Positions 1 through 7,785 of a stretch of 41,190 nt of DNA are shown here, one piece after another. The DNA is from Gammaproteobacteria bacterium. Its GTDB lineage: Bacteria; Pseudomonadota; Gammaproteobacteria; Pseudomonadales; Pseudohongiellaceae. The notes beneath the pieces are model-generated. The model made no database searches. It worked only from the letters and a program-made list of their open reading frames with translations, and was not told the origin of the DNA. Where the stretch lies: positions 1-41,190 of the forward strand of contig JAPOTO010000169.1 in assembly GCA_026709135.1 (NCBI GenBank), written 5' to 3'. The position numbers were made by a program, and so were the translations under genes. How positions within the stretch are numbered: the stretch's first letter is position 1; each line of letters opens with the position of its first letter.

Positions 1-161
1 GTGCGGTGTCCACCACCATCAACCCGGCGGTGCGCGCGAACCCCGCGCACCGGGTGCTCGTTGTCGGTCCAGACACCATCGCAGTGAATCAACGCGCACT
101 GTCTGGGACAGTAGGCGAAATGCTCGATGGCGGATATCCGGATTACGGGTTCGATGCTCAA
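1..161 (-). CDS. cas4: Cas4 part of a Cas4/Cas1 adaptation protein (partial, runs off left edge)
   Basis: Reading the minus strand from a TTG at 161 gives an uninterrupted frame of about 54 residues to the window edge. It begins MSIEPVIRISAIEHFAYC and continues PRQCALIHCDGVWTDNE. The YCPRQC motif (Cys18, Cys22) is the N-terminal iron-sulfur cysteine motif of Cas4, a RecB-like nuclease that trims and orients prespacers. The TTG overlaps the TGA of the upstream gene (bases 160-158), so translational coupling explains the weak start codon. In type I-G loci Cas4 is usually fused to Cas1, and this gene is last in the visible operon, so a Cas4/1 fusion is likely. The Cas1 half lies outside the window, so the fusion itself is inferred. 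The frame has no ATG. Confidence 0.88.
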   Translation of the reverse strand, partial: MSIEPVIRISAIEHFAYCPRQCALIHCDGVWTDNEHPVRGVRAHRRVDGGGHR

Positions 162-1054
162 ATTCGCTCCGACCCATAGGCTCGCGTGGGGTCGCTTGTG
201 CTGCTGGTCTTGAACGCGGTGCTTTTCCACGCCGCGTGGACACTCAGCAAGTCCCAATTCTGCGTTTTGGATGGCTTCCAGGTGTCAAGCAGGGCGTCTA
301 TTCCTTCCATCCCCAGCGGCTGCCCCCAGGCGGGCCAGTGGAAAAGGCGGGGGCCGCCCGCCGCGGGCCGACGCCAACCCCGCTGGCGACCCGCATCGAA
401 TCCCGCCATTGGCTGCCGCGCGTCCGCCCCCTCGCCGCGCATGGGGAACAGGGCAAGGCCGAAAAACGCCAGCACTTCCAGGATAGGGTCTATCCATTTG
501 TCACTTTCGTCCGCCCCCGACCCGAGTCTGGCCAGATCGAATCCCAGACCGTTGTTCTTGATCCTTGGCGCTTTGCCCATAAGGGAATCTTTTATCCGCT
601 CCGTGGACGGATTCGGGACTGCCCCATGGATTTTTTGCAACCGGTGGTGGAGCCATTTCACGGTGCCGGGGCCCGGTGGATCAAAAGGCGCATGAGCGAC
701 TTCACCGTTTTTGTCTACGCTCAGGTCCGTTACCGTCGAAGAGAGAGTCCATGATTGGGGGCTGCCCCTTGCAGCCCGCGCGCGGTCCCGGAAAACCTCC
801 ACCGGGATTTTGCGCTCCATATTTTTTGTTTTTCCCCATTGGGACGATATGGGGAGTTCGGATACAAACCGCTCTTCGGGCCAAGACTCGGTCAGCGCCT
901 CGACTGGATCGAGGCCATCGGCCGAAAGTACGGCCAGGTTGCCGTCCCCGGTCCAGCGCAGGCGGATTCGCGGGTCGATCACCGTGGCGCCAACCGCCGC
1001 CAGCCACGAGTTGACCCAGCTCGCCGGCAGGCCCGGACAGGTCACTTCATTCAT
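158..1054 (-). CDS. Type I-G Cas8g candidate / Cas3-adjacent subunit
   Basis: This 298-residue protein lies between cas3 and cas4/1. Its ATG (1054) overlaps the cas3 stop as ATGA. It opens with LPASWVNSWLAAVGATV and a segment RLRWTGDGNLAVLSADG, which matches my memory of the small protein next to cas3 in type I-G/I-U loci. That protein has been listed as the subtype's Cas8 (large-subunit candidate) or as a 'Cas3-extension' family. Residues 175-215 (NNGLGFDLARLGS, then VLAFFGLALFPMRG) look like a conserved core. At about 300 residues it is short for a Cas8. By position it is the only remaining candidate for the large subunit that recognises the PAM and opens DNA. There is no catalytic motif. 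The family assignment is moderate; membership of the operon is certain. Confidence 0.7.
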   Translation of the reverse strand: MNEVTCPGLPASWVNSWLAAVGATVIDPRIRLRWTGDGNLAVLSADGLDPVEALTESWPEERFVSELPISSQWGKTKNMERKIPVEVFRDRARAARGSPQSWTLSSTVTDLSVDKNGEVAHAPFDPPGPGTVKWLHHRLQKIHGAVPNPSTERIKDSLMGKAPRIKNNGLGFDLARLGSGADESDKWIDPILEVLAFFGLALFPMRGEGADARQPMAGFDAGRQRGWRRPAAGGPRLFHWPAWGQPLGMEGIDALLDTWKPSKTQNWDLLSVHAAWKSTAFKTSSTSDPTRAYGSERI

Positions 1055-3840
1055 TGCTTGCCACTATTGTTCAAATCGGTTTCCCTCGAAACTGCGTGGT
1101 CGGACCGGATGATGATCGCTTCCAGCAGCGCAAGCCCCCAAGGGCCAAAACGCTCGTTCAGGCGCCGGAACCGCTCCGGCTGGGCCCAGTCGGCCACTGA
1201 GAGATCGGCGGAAACCCCGATCTCCGATCCCACCACCTTGACACTTACACGATCCGGCGTTCCGTCCCTGACGGGGAGCACCATTGGCCTGCCTTTGCCG
1301 TGGTGGCTGATGATGAGATGGAGGAGCAGATCCCGCTCTTCGCCCGAACCCCAGTCGGGATTGGATTCAAGCCATTTTTCCGCCAGCCGGGCCGAAAGGG
1401 CCTCATGGCGTCCGCCACGCGGCCATCCCGCCGCCGCGCGCGTGGAAGCCCAGCGGTGGCGGGGGGTATCGGACTTCGCCATCAATTCCGCGCTTTGTCC
1501 ATCGGGGTCTAGCCATCGCTGGAATCGATAATCCGCCTTGCCGATGTCGTGCAGGTCGCCGGCGAGCTGGATGACTTCCACCAGCCGCTTCGGAAGGCCG
1601 GTTCTTTCGGCCACCGACCGGGCTTTCCGGCCCACGGCCCCGCCGTGGCCGCACAGCGTGGAAAGGTCGCCAAGCGACGTAACCAGCGAAGTCTCATCGA
1701 ACTCGGCAACAGGAGTTTCTTCTGCCGAAACCCCCACTGGGAGCCTGGGCACTTCCTTGTTCGCGGCCACCACTTCCGGCTTGAGCGAATGGGTGAAACC
1801 GGACCATTCCCCGTCGTCCCAACCGGTGGGGGCATCGAGGTTTTGGATCGTGCCGAGTATTTCGGCAATGGCTATTTCCCGTTCATCTTCGTCGATTTCT
1901 TCGGTGTCGCCCCCGACCGCCTTGTCCACCAGTTCGGAAAAACCAGGTCCAAGGCCATCCCCGCACAACCGGTTGATCGCTTTTGCGTCAAGGGGCAACC
2001 CTTTCCTTGCCAGTGAAACATCCACCACCGGTTTGGTGGCGCTGGAGTTCCAGCCAAACCCGTCCAGCAGTCCGCGATCCGATGGCAAAATGATCCGATC
2101 TCCGGGTTTCAGTTGGGAGGTTGTCGATTGCTCCCCGGTGATGCCGTCGGTGCCGAGTTTCAGCACCGGCCCATCCCCCGCCGCGTCGCGAAACTCGCCC
2201 AACCCAACATCCACCGCCTCGGCTTCGATTGGCCTGGGCCAAAGCCGCCCGCCTTCCGCGGGGACATGCGCGCGCCAGATAACCGCAACGGTTCTGACCG
2301 GATCCTTGATGCCGGAGAAGTATGGCTCCACCGGCGCCTCCCCTTCCGGCGGCGTGGTGGTCTTTACCCATTCCCACAGGATGCCGGGAAGCACCTCCGG
2401 CGCCCGGCCCGGATCGTCACCCGGACGGCCCAATGTGTCGGCGATCCATCGGGGGCGGAGATCGACCATTCCATCCGAGTCCTTAGGGGCCTGTTGCAGC
2501 CTTTCCAGCACGATTGCGGGTTCTTCGCCGTACACGGGCCAGAATTCCCCGCTTCCGCCGCGGCCCGATTTTTTCGGCGGCGCATGCACATAAATCGCCT
2601 TTGACCGCGGATGCCGCCCCAACCGGTTCAGCCGGCCCAGCCGCTGGGTCAGCGCGCGTACGCCACAGGCTTCGGTGACCAGAAACTCCGCGTCGAGGTC
2701 AGCGCCAACCTCCAATGTCTGCGTGGCGACAACCACCAGATGGCGCTCCCTTTCGTCCGTGTTCCGCGCTGCGGGCATCCCGTCCGCGGGGTCCAGAATC
2801 TTCTTACGTGTGCTTTCGGCCTCCCTCTCCCGCACCAGGCCGGTCAGCAGGAGCACTTCCGCCTTGGTTTTCCGGGCATCCGGAGACTTCGCCAGCCGCC
2901 GATGCACATCCCTGGCGGTTTTGGGGGTGTTGGCGAACACCAGGAAACTTCCCGGTTCATCCGCCGCGTGCAGCAGGTCAAGCGTCGCGTCGCAAAGATG
3001 CAAGCCGATGTCTCCGGTTTTCTCTACCCTGACTTCCAATGGCTTGGCCGCGTCCAACCGCCTGGCCACTTCGTCATTTCGGTTGTCCGCCTCATCGAGG
3101 TCGAACCGCCGCGCCCCGTCCGCCTCGCCGGTTGCGGTGAGCGCCACCAGCGATGCCTTTGAGCGGGTCGCATTCAGCGGTGGTCGCGCGCCAGGGGTGC
3201 ATTTTTCCAGCGCGCCCATCAGCGATTTCAGATGGGGCGCGAGATGCGCCTCGTCCAGCAGCACAAGGCTGTCGGCGCCCGCCATTGCCGCGTCCACGGC
3301 GCGCAGCCTCGATCCATAGCCCCGGAACAAAAGGCGGGAGCCGTACATTGGCAGGGTGCACAGAATCACCGCGGGTTTCGAGGGATCGACCGGTGTGCGC
3401 GAGGAAAGTCCGCCACGCAGGGAAATCACTTCCAATGGCGTCGCGTCGGAGCTGGCGGATATGCAATTCAGGCGATTGGCCACCGCCGCCACCGCGGTCT
3501 TTTCCGGGCTGGCGGCGGATTTCCCGGTCGACGCGGCGAGCAGTCCGGCCAAGCTCCGGGCATGCTCCGCGGTGGAATCCACCAGCAGACGGCGGTTGAC
3601 GACCCACCAGATGCGTGTCGGAGCAGTCCGCTCGGCCGCCTCGCGGTCGGCTTGGGAGGCGAGCCACCACACCGCGATATCCAGGCAGGCGGTTTTGCCC
3701 AATCCGGTTGGAACCCCAATTTCATCGGGCCAGCAACCGGTTTCGGCCACGCGGCGCCCCAGCCTGTCTTGCCAGGGGAATGGGTCGCGGCCGTGTATTT
3801 GGCGGTAAAAGTCGGTGAATGCCGGCATTGCAGGAATCAT
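1051..3840 (-). CDS. cas3: Cas3 helicase-nuclease, type I-G (C-terminal HD domain)
   Basis: This ATP-dependent helicase-nuclease degrades DNA marked by the Cascade-like complex. I take the ATG at 3840, which overlaps the csb2 stop as ATGA and gives 929 residues; the frame is open further to 3876, but that would overlap csb2 by 40 bases. Visible helicase motifs are Walker A GLGKT (about 46-50), DEAH (196-199), LTATG (234-238) and motif VI QRLGRLNR (399-406). The HD nuclease is at the C-terminus: a His near 731, LHDIGKADYRFQRW with the HD pair at 764-765, and LIISHHGKGRP further on. Most Cas3 proteins carry HD at the N-terminus, and the reversed order is typical of type I-G. All motifs are intact, so the protein is probably active. 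Confidence 0.95.
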   Translation of the reverse strand: MIPAMPAFTDFYRQIHGRDPFPWQDRLGRRVAETGCWPDEIGVPTGLGKTACLDIAVWWLASQADREAAERTAPTRIWWVVNRRLLVDSTAEHARSLAGLLAASTGKSAASPEKTAVAAVANRLNCISASSDATPLEVISLRGGLSSRTPVDPSKPAVILCTLPMYGSRLLFRGYGSRLRAVDAAMAGADSLVLLDEAHLAPHLKSLMGALEKCTPGARPPLNATRSKASLVALTATGEADGARRFDLDEADNRNDEVARRLDAAKPLEVRVEKTGDIGLHLCDATLDLLHAADEPGSFLVFANTPKTARDVHRRLAKSPDARKTKAEVLLLTGLVREREAESTRKKILDPADGMPAARNTDERERHLVVVATQTLEVGADLDAEFLVTEACGVRALTQRLGRLNRLGRHPRSKAIYVHAPPKKSGRGGSGEFWPVYGEEPAIVLERLQQAPKDSDGMVDLRPRWIADTLGRPGDDPGRAPEVLPGILWEWVKTTTPPEGEAPVEPYFSGIKDPVRTVAVIWRAHVPAEGGRLWPRPIEAEAVDVGLGEFRDAAGDGPVLKLGTDGITGEQSTTSQLKPGDRIILPSDRGLLDGFGWNSSATKPVVDVSLARKGLPLDAKAINRLCGDGLGPGFSELVDKAVGGDTEEIDEDEREIAIAEILGTIQNLDAPTGWDDGEWSGFTHSLKPEVVAANKEVPRLPVGVSAEETPVAEFDETSLVTSLGDLSTLCGHGGAVGRKARSVAERTGLPKRLVEVIQLAGDLHDIGKADYRFQRWLDPDGQSAELMAKSDTPRHRWASTRAAAGWPRGGRHEALSARLAEKWLESNPDWGSGEERDLLLHLIISHHGKGRPMVLPVRDGTPDRVSVKVVGSEIGVSADLSVADWAQPERFRRLNERFGPWGLALLEAIIIRSDHAVSRETDLNNSGKQ

Positions 3841-5267
3841 TGCCCATCCCCCGAACGCGGTTCCCGGGGCACGCACAGCCCGAAACCCCGCTGGCGCCCC
3901 GAACCGATGGCCACCGGCCCCGTGACCTCTTCGGCAAAGCGCAGTTCAACATGCGAGTAGGGCGGCCCAATCCTTCCCGGCCGGTTCACCTCAATCGGCG
4001 CAAGGTCCAGCGCGCCCGGGGCGAGTGGCGTTCGCGCCGAACGGAACGCGACCGGGTCCGGCAGTCCGGCGTGCCGGCACCACCGGGTCAACTCCGCCAG
4101 GTCAAGGGCGATCCGCCTTTCGTGGATGGCGGGCACGGCGGTTACCCATTCCCGGGAGGACTTCCGCCAGCGTTTTGGATTGGCCGCGAACGGGCGTTCG
4201 GCCTCGGCATCCCATGGCGAAACGCGCACATTGATACCTTTGGCGACCAGTTGGCGGATCGAGCGCGCGGCATCGGCTGATTTGCGCCGGATTTCCACGG
4301 GCGCATCCCCCGGCATCCAAAGCGCGAGGCCATGGATCCGCCCCTTGGAATGTCGAAATCCGACATCCGGCAAAGCCAGATACCGGGCGATCTCGTAGCC
4401 GGGGCCAGAGAACCCATGACCGTGCAGCAAGCTTGGCGGCTCGCCGTGCTTCCTGTCGAACCAGTCCAGCACCGCCGCCTTGAAACAGGCGGTCAAGACG
4501 GCCAGCCTCCGCCCGGAAATGGATTTCTCCAAGCGCAGCCATGCGACCACTTCGCCATTTTGGGGTTCCGTCCGACCGGGCGGGCGGTAGGCCGCTTCAT
4601 GGCGTAGGGCGGGGAACTGCTGCCGCGACAGGGAGGCGCCGCGCTCCCGCCACTGATCATAGGCGCTGTCCAAGATGTCCAGATCCCCGCTCCGCGGGAC
4701 GCAGATGATCTTTTCGCCGAATTCGTCGGGCACGTACGCGCCCTCGGGAAAATTCGATTCAGGCGCTTGCATGACGACGCGCATCCGCGCCGGAGAATCC
4801 GAAGCGCCAAGGTATCCGATCCTGGCGGCACGGCGGCGCAGCGATTCGAAAACCCCCTTGGAAGGCGGCTCCACATCCCACCGGTAGACTATTCTGGGAA
4901 CTCGGGGAGCAACCCGCACTCCGGGCCGGATGAGCCGCCCGGACCGCGCCGGATATTCCTGGCACGTGTCTTTTTTGTCTTCGGCTGGTGTCTTCTTCTG
5001 CTTCACCACGTAGCGGGGATTCAGCGGTTGATGCCGGACCCGCGGATCGGCGTGAATCACGGGCGGAGGAAGCCGTTCCAACCAGCGAAGTTCGGAACCA
5101 TCCGTGACGCGGCAGCTTTCGCGGGTGCCGTCGGCCGCGACGAACGCGGCGAACAACCGCGACACCGACGGTGGCCACTCCCCCTCGACCTGCCGGCCGG
5201 TGGCGGCGAGCCCGTCCGGGTCGGCGCGGAAAGTGCCCTGCAGAAACTCCACCGTTACCGCAAACAT
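3837..5267 (-). CDS. csb2: Csb2, Cas5-Cas6 fusion of type I-G (GSU0054 family)
   Basis: This 476-residue effector subunit is expected to process pre-crRNA and hold the crRNA 5' handle. The N-terminal half is Cas5-like (MFAVTVEFLQGTF, then EWPPSVSRLFAAFVAAD, a Csb2 signature). The C-terminal half ends with a RAMP glycine-rich loop, GPVAIGSGRQRGFGLCVP, as in Cas6-type RNases. The operon has no separate cas6, which fits a dual role. Its ATG shares one base with the csb1 stop (TGATG at 5269-5265), so the two are coupled. I did not assign catalytic residues. The Lys/Arg-rich stretch before residue 150 (VKQKKTPAEDKKD) is probably a surface loop. Confidence 0.92.
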   Translation of the reverse strand: MFAVTVEFLQGTFRADPDGLAATGRQVEGEWPPSVSRLFAAFVAADGTRESCRVTDGSELRWLERLPPPVIHADPRVRHQPLNPRYVVKQKKTPAEDKKDTCQEYPARSGRLIRPGVRVAPRVPRIVYRWDVEPPSKGVFESLRRRAARIGYLGASDSPARMRVVMQAPESNFPEGAYVPDEFGEKIICVPRSGDLDILDSAYDQWRERGASLSRQQFPALRHEAAYRPPGRTEPQNGEVVAWLRLEKSISGRRLAVLTACFKAAVLDWFDRKHGEPPSLLHGHGFSGPGYEIARYLALPDVGFRHSKGRIHGLALWMPGDAPVEIRRKSADAARSIRQLVAKGINVRVSPWDAEAERPFAANPKRWRKSSREWVTAVPAIHERRIALDLAELTRWCRHAGLPDPVAFRSARTPLAPGALDLAPIEVNRPGRIGPPYSHVELRFAEEVTGPVAIGSGRQRGFGLCVPREPRSGDGQ

Positions 5268-6469
5268 CAGCTATCCAACTCCGGCCAGGTGGAAGCGATG
5301 GCGGTTTCCAGATTCTTCTTGGGCAGCAGGATGGTGGGCTCCCTCCCCCAGCCGTCAAGCGGGACGCCGGCCGATGCCGCGTTCGCCCTCGCGGACCGCA
5401 GAAGTTGCAGGGAACTCTCGCTGTCTCCCAAATCCTTGGTTTCGTCGCCATTGGCGCCGAGCCAGGTCAATGTTGTTTCAGAAGGCCTCAGTTCCGCGCC
5501 CGAGCGCAGGGCGAAACCCCGCCCGAAAGCGAACCGGTGCGCGTACAGCGCGAGTGCGGCAAGCAATGCCCTTGCTGCGGCGTCGGCGTCTGCGGACCCT
5601 TCCGGCCCGAGACTGATCCTGCGCAGATGCGCGAAGGACAGGGTGGCTCTTTGCGTGATGCGCGAGAACGACACGGCCGCCGGCGTTGCATCCGCGCCAG
5701 TGAACGGAACCTGTCCATGGCCGATTTCGGAGAGCTTTTTCTTCTTTCCGCCTCCGGTCGCCCTGCCACCCTCCGCGAAAGACCATTCCGTCCGGTCCTC
5801 GTCGCTCGATAAAACATCCTCGCCCACGCTTAGATTCAGCGGATCCCCTTTCACGCCAAGCACCCTCGTTTCGGTTGACGCCGGCCGCCAGCCCACAATC
5901 TCCGAAACCCAGGCGCGGGCATGCTTGGTGTTCTGGCGCTTCTTGCCCAGGTGCGATTGCCAGAATCCATAAAGGAGCGCTTGGGGAAACCACCCCATCA
6001 GGGGGCCGCAGGTCTGGGCCGTCGCGTTGAAAATCGCCCGGCCCAAACCGGTTTTGATGAAGTCTTTGCCATCGAGCGTGGCATCGCGAAGATACGCGTC
6101 GCCGTTGCGGTGCGGAAACTGGAGGCTCGACAGGTTTCTCGGCAGATGGGCCGGCAGATGGGGCAGGCCGGACAAATCGAGCACGAATTCGGGGATTTCC
6201 GATTCGCCCCGGTGCAGGCGGAGCGCCTCCTCCAGCCGGTTCGCCTGGGACGGCGTGTTGTCGATCACGATGACCTGCGTGGGACCCGCATCGTCCGGGC
6301 TCGCCCAACGCTGGTCAAGCTGGTAGCTTCCACCCTCGTAGATGGCTGGTTTCACTGGACTCCCGGCGCCGCCGACGGGCGCGAGTTCCGCGTCAATCCG
6401 GATGCCGTCGTCGAAGGACGAATCGGCGCAGCCTTCAATCAGGTCGTCCAAAGTTAGTTTTCGGGCCAT
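5267..6469 (-). CDS. csb1: Csb1, Cas7 backbone subunit of type I-G (GSU0053 family)
   Basis: Csb1 is the repeated Cas7-type subunit that coats the crRNA. The motif YEGGSYQLDQRW followed by VIVIDNTPSQANRLEEAL is characteristic of the Csb1 family. The frame is open from 6514, but the start is best placed at the ATG at 6469 (MARKLTLDDLIEG, 400 residues) because GGAGAA lies about 7 bases upstream on the minus strand (within 6474-6480). It is the first gene of the cas operon and is preceded by the AT-rich gap shared with the divergent XRE gene, so the cas promoter must lie in 6470-6690. A run of basic residues (GGGKKKKLSEIGHG) lies around residue 240 and could contact RNA. Confidence 0.92.
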   Translation of the reverse strand: MARKLTLDDLIEGCADSSFDDGIRIDAELAPVGGAGSPVKPAIYEGGSYQLDQRWASPDDAGPTQVIVIDNTPSQANRLEEALRLHRGESEIPEFVLDLSGLPHLPAHLPRNLSSLQFPHRNGDAYLRDATLDGKDFIKTGLGRAIFNATAQTCGPLMGWFPQALLYGFWQSHLGKKRQNTKHARAWVSEIVGWRPASTETRVLGVKGDPLNLSVGEDVLSSDEDRTEWSFAEGGRATGGGKKKKLSEIGHGQVPFTGADATPAAVSFSRITQRATLSFAHLRRISLGPEGSADADAAARALLAALALYAHRFAFGRGFALRSGAELRPSETTLTWLGANGDETKDLGDSESSLQLLRSARANAASAGVPLDGWGREPTILLPKKNLETAIASTWPELDS

Positions 6470-6599
6470 ACTTTTTCTCCAATGGTTGTGCTTCGCTTCT
6501 TTTTCACCAAGCAAAAGCTTGAATATTCATCATGCGCTTGGAGCCATCCAGCTTCTCGAATATTGGCCGAGGCATCAGCCTCAGCAATCATAGGGATGC

Positions 6600-6611
6600 G
6601 CTTATATAAGC
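6600..6611. promoter_or_regulatory. Perfect 12-bp palindrome, candidate regulator site in cas leader
   Basis: GCTTATATAAGC is a perfect palindrome. It extends to GATG...CATC on both sides with one extra G on the left (6595-6614), so the extended element is nearly 20 bp. It lies about 130 bases upstream of csb1. Binding by a dimeric regulator is inferred. Confidence 0.4.
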
Positions 6612-6634
6612 ATCTATTGCCAAGGCCTATCGTT

Positions 6635-6673
6635 AGTTGACAGTTTGATATTAGTAGTTATAGATTGTCAACT
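6635..6673 (+). promoter_or_regulatory. Promoter of XRE/PIN pair bracketed by inverted operator half-sites
   Basis: A consensus -35 TTGACA (6637-6642) is followed at 16 bases by TATAGA (6659-6664). AGTTGACA (6635-6642) and its exact inverse TGTCAACT (6666-6673) flank this promoter, with half-site centres 31 bp apart, close to three helical turns. The right arm ends 17 bases before the ATG at 6691. The layout is that of an autorepressed toxin-antitoxin promoter; binding by the adjacent XRE protein is inferred. Confidence 0.6.
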
Positions 6674-6690
6674 GAAAACTGGAATAGATC

Positions 6691-7779
6691 ATGTCTATCG
6701 GTCAACGCATCAAGGTATCCCGCAGCGCGCTCGGCCTGTCGCTTCGCGACCTGTCGGCAAGAATCGGCAACCGGGTTACCGCGCAGGCGATCAGCAAGTA
6801 TGAGCGTGGCGAGGCCATGCCGGGGTCCGGCGTGCTCATTGCGCTCGCCGGCGCGCTCGGTGTGCCCGTCGACTATCTCGTGAGCGATAGCGACATCCGG
6901 CTGGAGGCGGTCGATTTTCGCAGGAAGCGGCTCACCAGCCGCCGGGAAGAGGCCCGGGTCGAAGCCAGTGTCTTGCACCTGCTTGAGCGTTATCTTGCCG
7001 TGGAGGAGATTCTGGGCCTCCCCACTGTTGCCTGGGACAGGCCGCGGGACGCCCCGTGGCCGGTGCTTAATGATTTTGGCGAGGCGGAGCAGGCGGCTCT
7101 CGGATTGCGCATTCATTGGGGGCTTGGGCTCGACCCGATTGCCAATCTGGTCGATTTGCTGGAAGACCATGGGATCAAGGTGCTTGCCCTGAATCTCGCC
7201 AATATCGATGGGCTGACAGCGCGGGTGCGCTGTCAGGACCGGAATATCGCGTCGGTCGTTGTTGTGAATGACAAGGACTGGGGAGAGCGGCAACGTTTTA
7301 CCTTGGCGCATGAGCTGGGCCACATGGTTCTGAACGTGGCAAGGGAGATTGACGAAGAGAAGGCCGCGCACAGATTCGCCGGCGCTTTCCTGATGCCCGC
7401 CGAGACATTGCGCGCCGAGATCGGAGTGCGCCGACAGTCAATCAGCTTGGGCGAACTCTTTGAGCTAAAAAGAATTTTCGGCGTGAGCGCGCCGGCGCTC
7501 GTTTATCGCTGCAAGGAGCTTGGGATTCTCAGCGCTCCGGTGGTCCGCCGAATGTTTGAGGAATTCACGCGGCGCGGGTGGAGAAAACCGCCTTACAAGG
7601 AACCTGGGGCAATGCCCCCGGAAAAGCCGCGGCGATTCGAGCGGCTGTGTTTTCGCGCCCTGTCGGAAGGTGCCGTATCGGAAGCCAAAGCGGCAGAGTT
7701 GCTTGGAAGTTCCGTTCGGGAACTCAATCAACTCATGGACGAACCACCCGATTCGGAGTCGGTTCCCACAGCGAACTGA
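6691..7779 (+). CDS. XRE-family regulator with ImmA/IrrE metallopeptidase domain (putative antitoxin)
   Basis: This is a 362-residue two-domain protein. Residues 1-65 are an XRE-type helix-turn-helix (IGQRIKVSRSALGLSLRDLS, then VTAQAISKYERGE). Residues about 130-245 are an ImmA/IrrE (COG2856) zinc protease domain with HELGH at 207-211 and a downstream EEKAAHRFAGAFLMP segment that supplies the third ligand. A C-terminal region of about 90 residues ends in an amphipathic helix-turn (VSEAKAAELLGSSVRELNQL, 325-345). Proteins with this architecture act as repressors cleaved or inactivated under stress, or as antitoxins paired with a downstream toxin. The PIN gene begins 7 bases after its stop, which supports the antitoxin role. 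It is transcribed divergently from the cas operon. Confidence 0.88.
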   Translation: MSIGQRIKVSRSALGLSLRDLSARIGNRVTAQAISKYERGEAMPGSGVLIALAGALGVPVDYLVSDSDIRLEAVDFRRKRLTSRREEARVEASVLHLLERYLAVEEILGLPTVAWDRPRDAPWPVLNDFGEAEQAALGLRIHWGLGLDPIANLVDLLEDHGIKVLALNLANIDGLTARVRCQDRNIASVVVVNDKDWGERQRFTLAHELGHMVLNVAREIDEEKAAHRFAGAFLMPAETLRAEIGVRRQSISLGELFELKRIFGVSAPALVYRCKELGILSAPVVRRMFEEFTRRGWRKPPYKEPGAMPPEKPRRFERLCFRALSEGAVSEAKAAELLGSSVRELNQLMDEPPDSESVPTAN

Positions 7780-7785
7780 TTCCGA

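Larger units (their letters stand above)
6470..6690. other. AT-rich divergent intergenic region between cas operon and XRE/PIN module
   Basis: These 221 bases hold the promoters of both the cas operon (minus) and the regulator-toxin pair (plus). The stretch is clearly richer in A and T than the flanking genes. It contains GAATATTC (6521-6528), the palindrome GCTTATATAAGC (6600-6611), and the promoter/operator at 6635-6673. I could not fix the cas-side promoter: a TTGACA reads on the minus strand at 6671-6666, but no good -10 follows at 16-18 bases. Confidence 0.6.

Noticed and set aside
1-161. CRISPR repeats at the left edge
   Set aside because: No direct repeats of 25-40 bases are present; the sequence is Cas4 coding.
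19-243. Minus-strand 74-residue open frame at the left edge
   Set aside because: It is out of frame with the Cas4 reading that starts at TTG 161 and carries CPRQC, and it overlaps the end of the cas8g candidate.
1538-2593. Long plus-strand frame inside cas3
   Set aside because: It is antisense to conserved helicase and linker sequence; its Ser/Pro/Arg-rich composition is typical of high-GC shadow frames.
3840-3876. Longer N-terminus for cas3 starting at 3876
   Set aside because: It would overlap csb2 by 40 bases, whereas the ATG at 3840 forms the ATGA coupling seen elsewhere in the operon.
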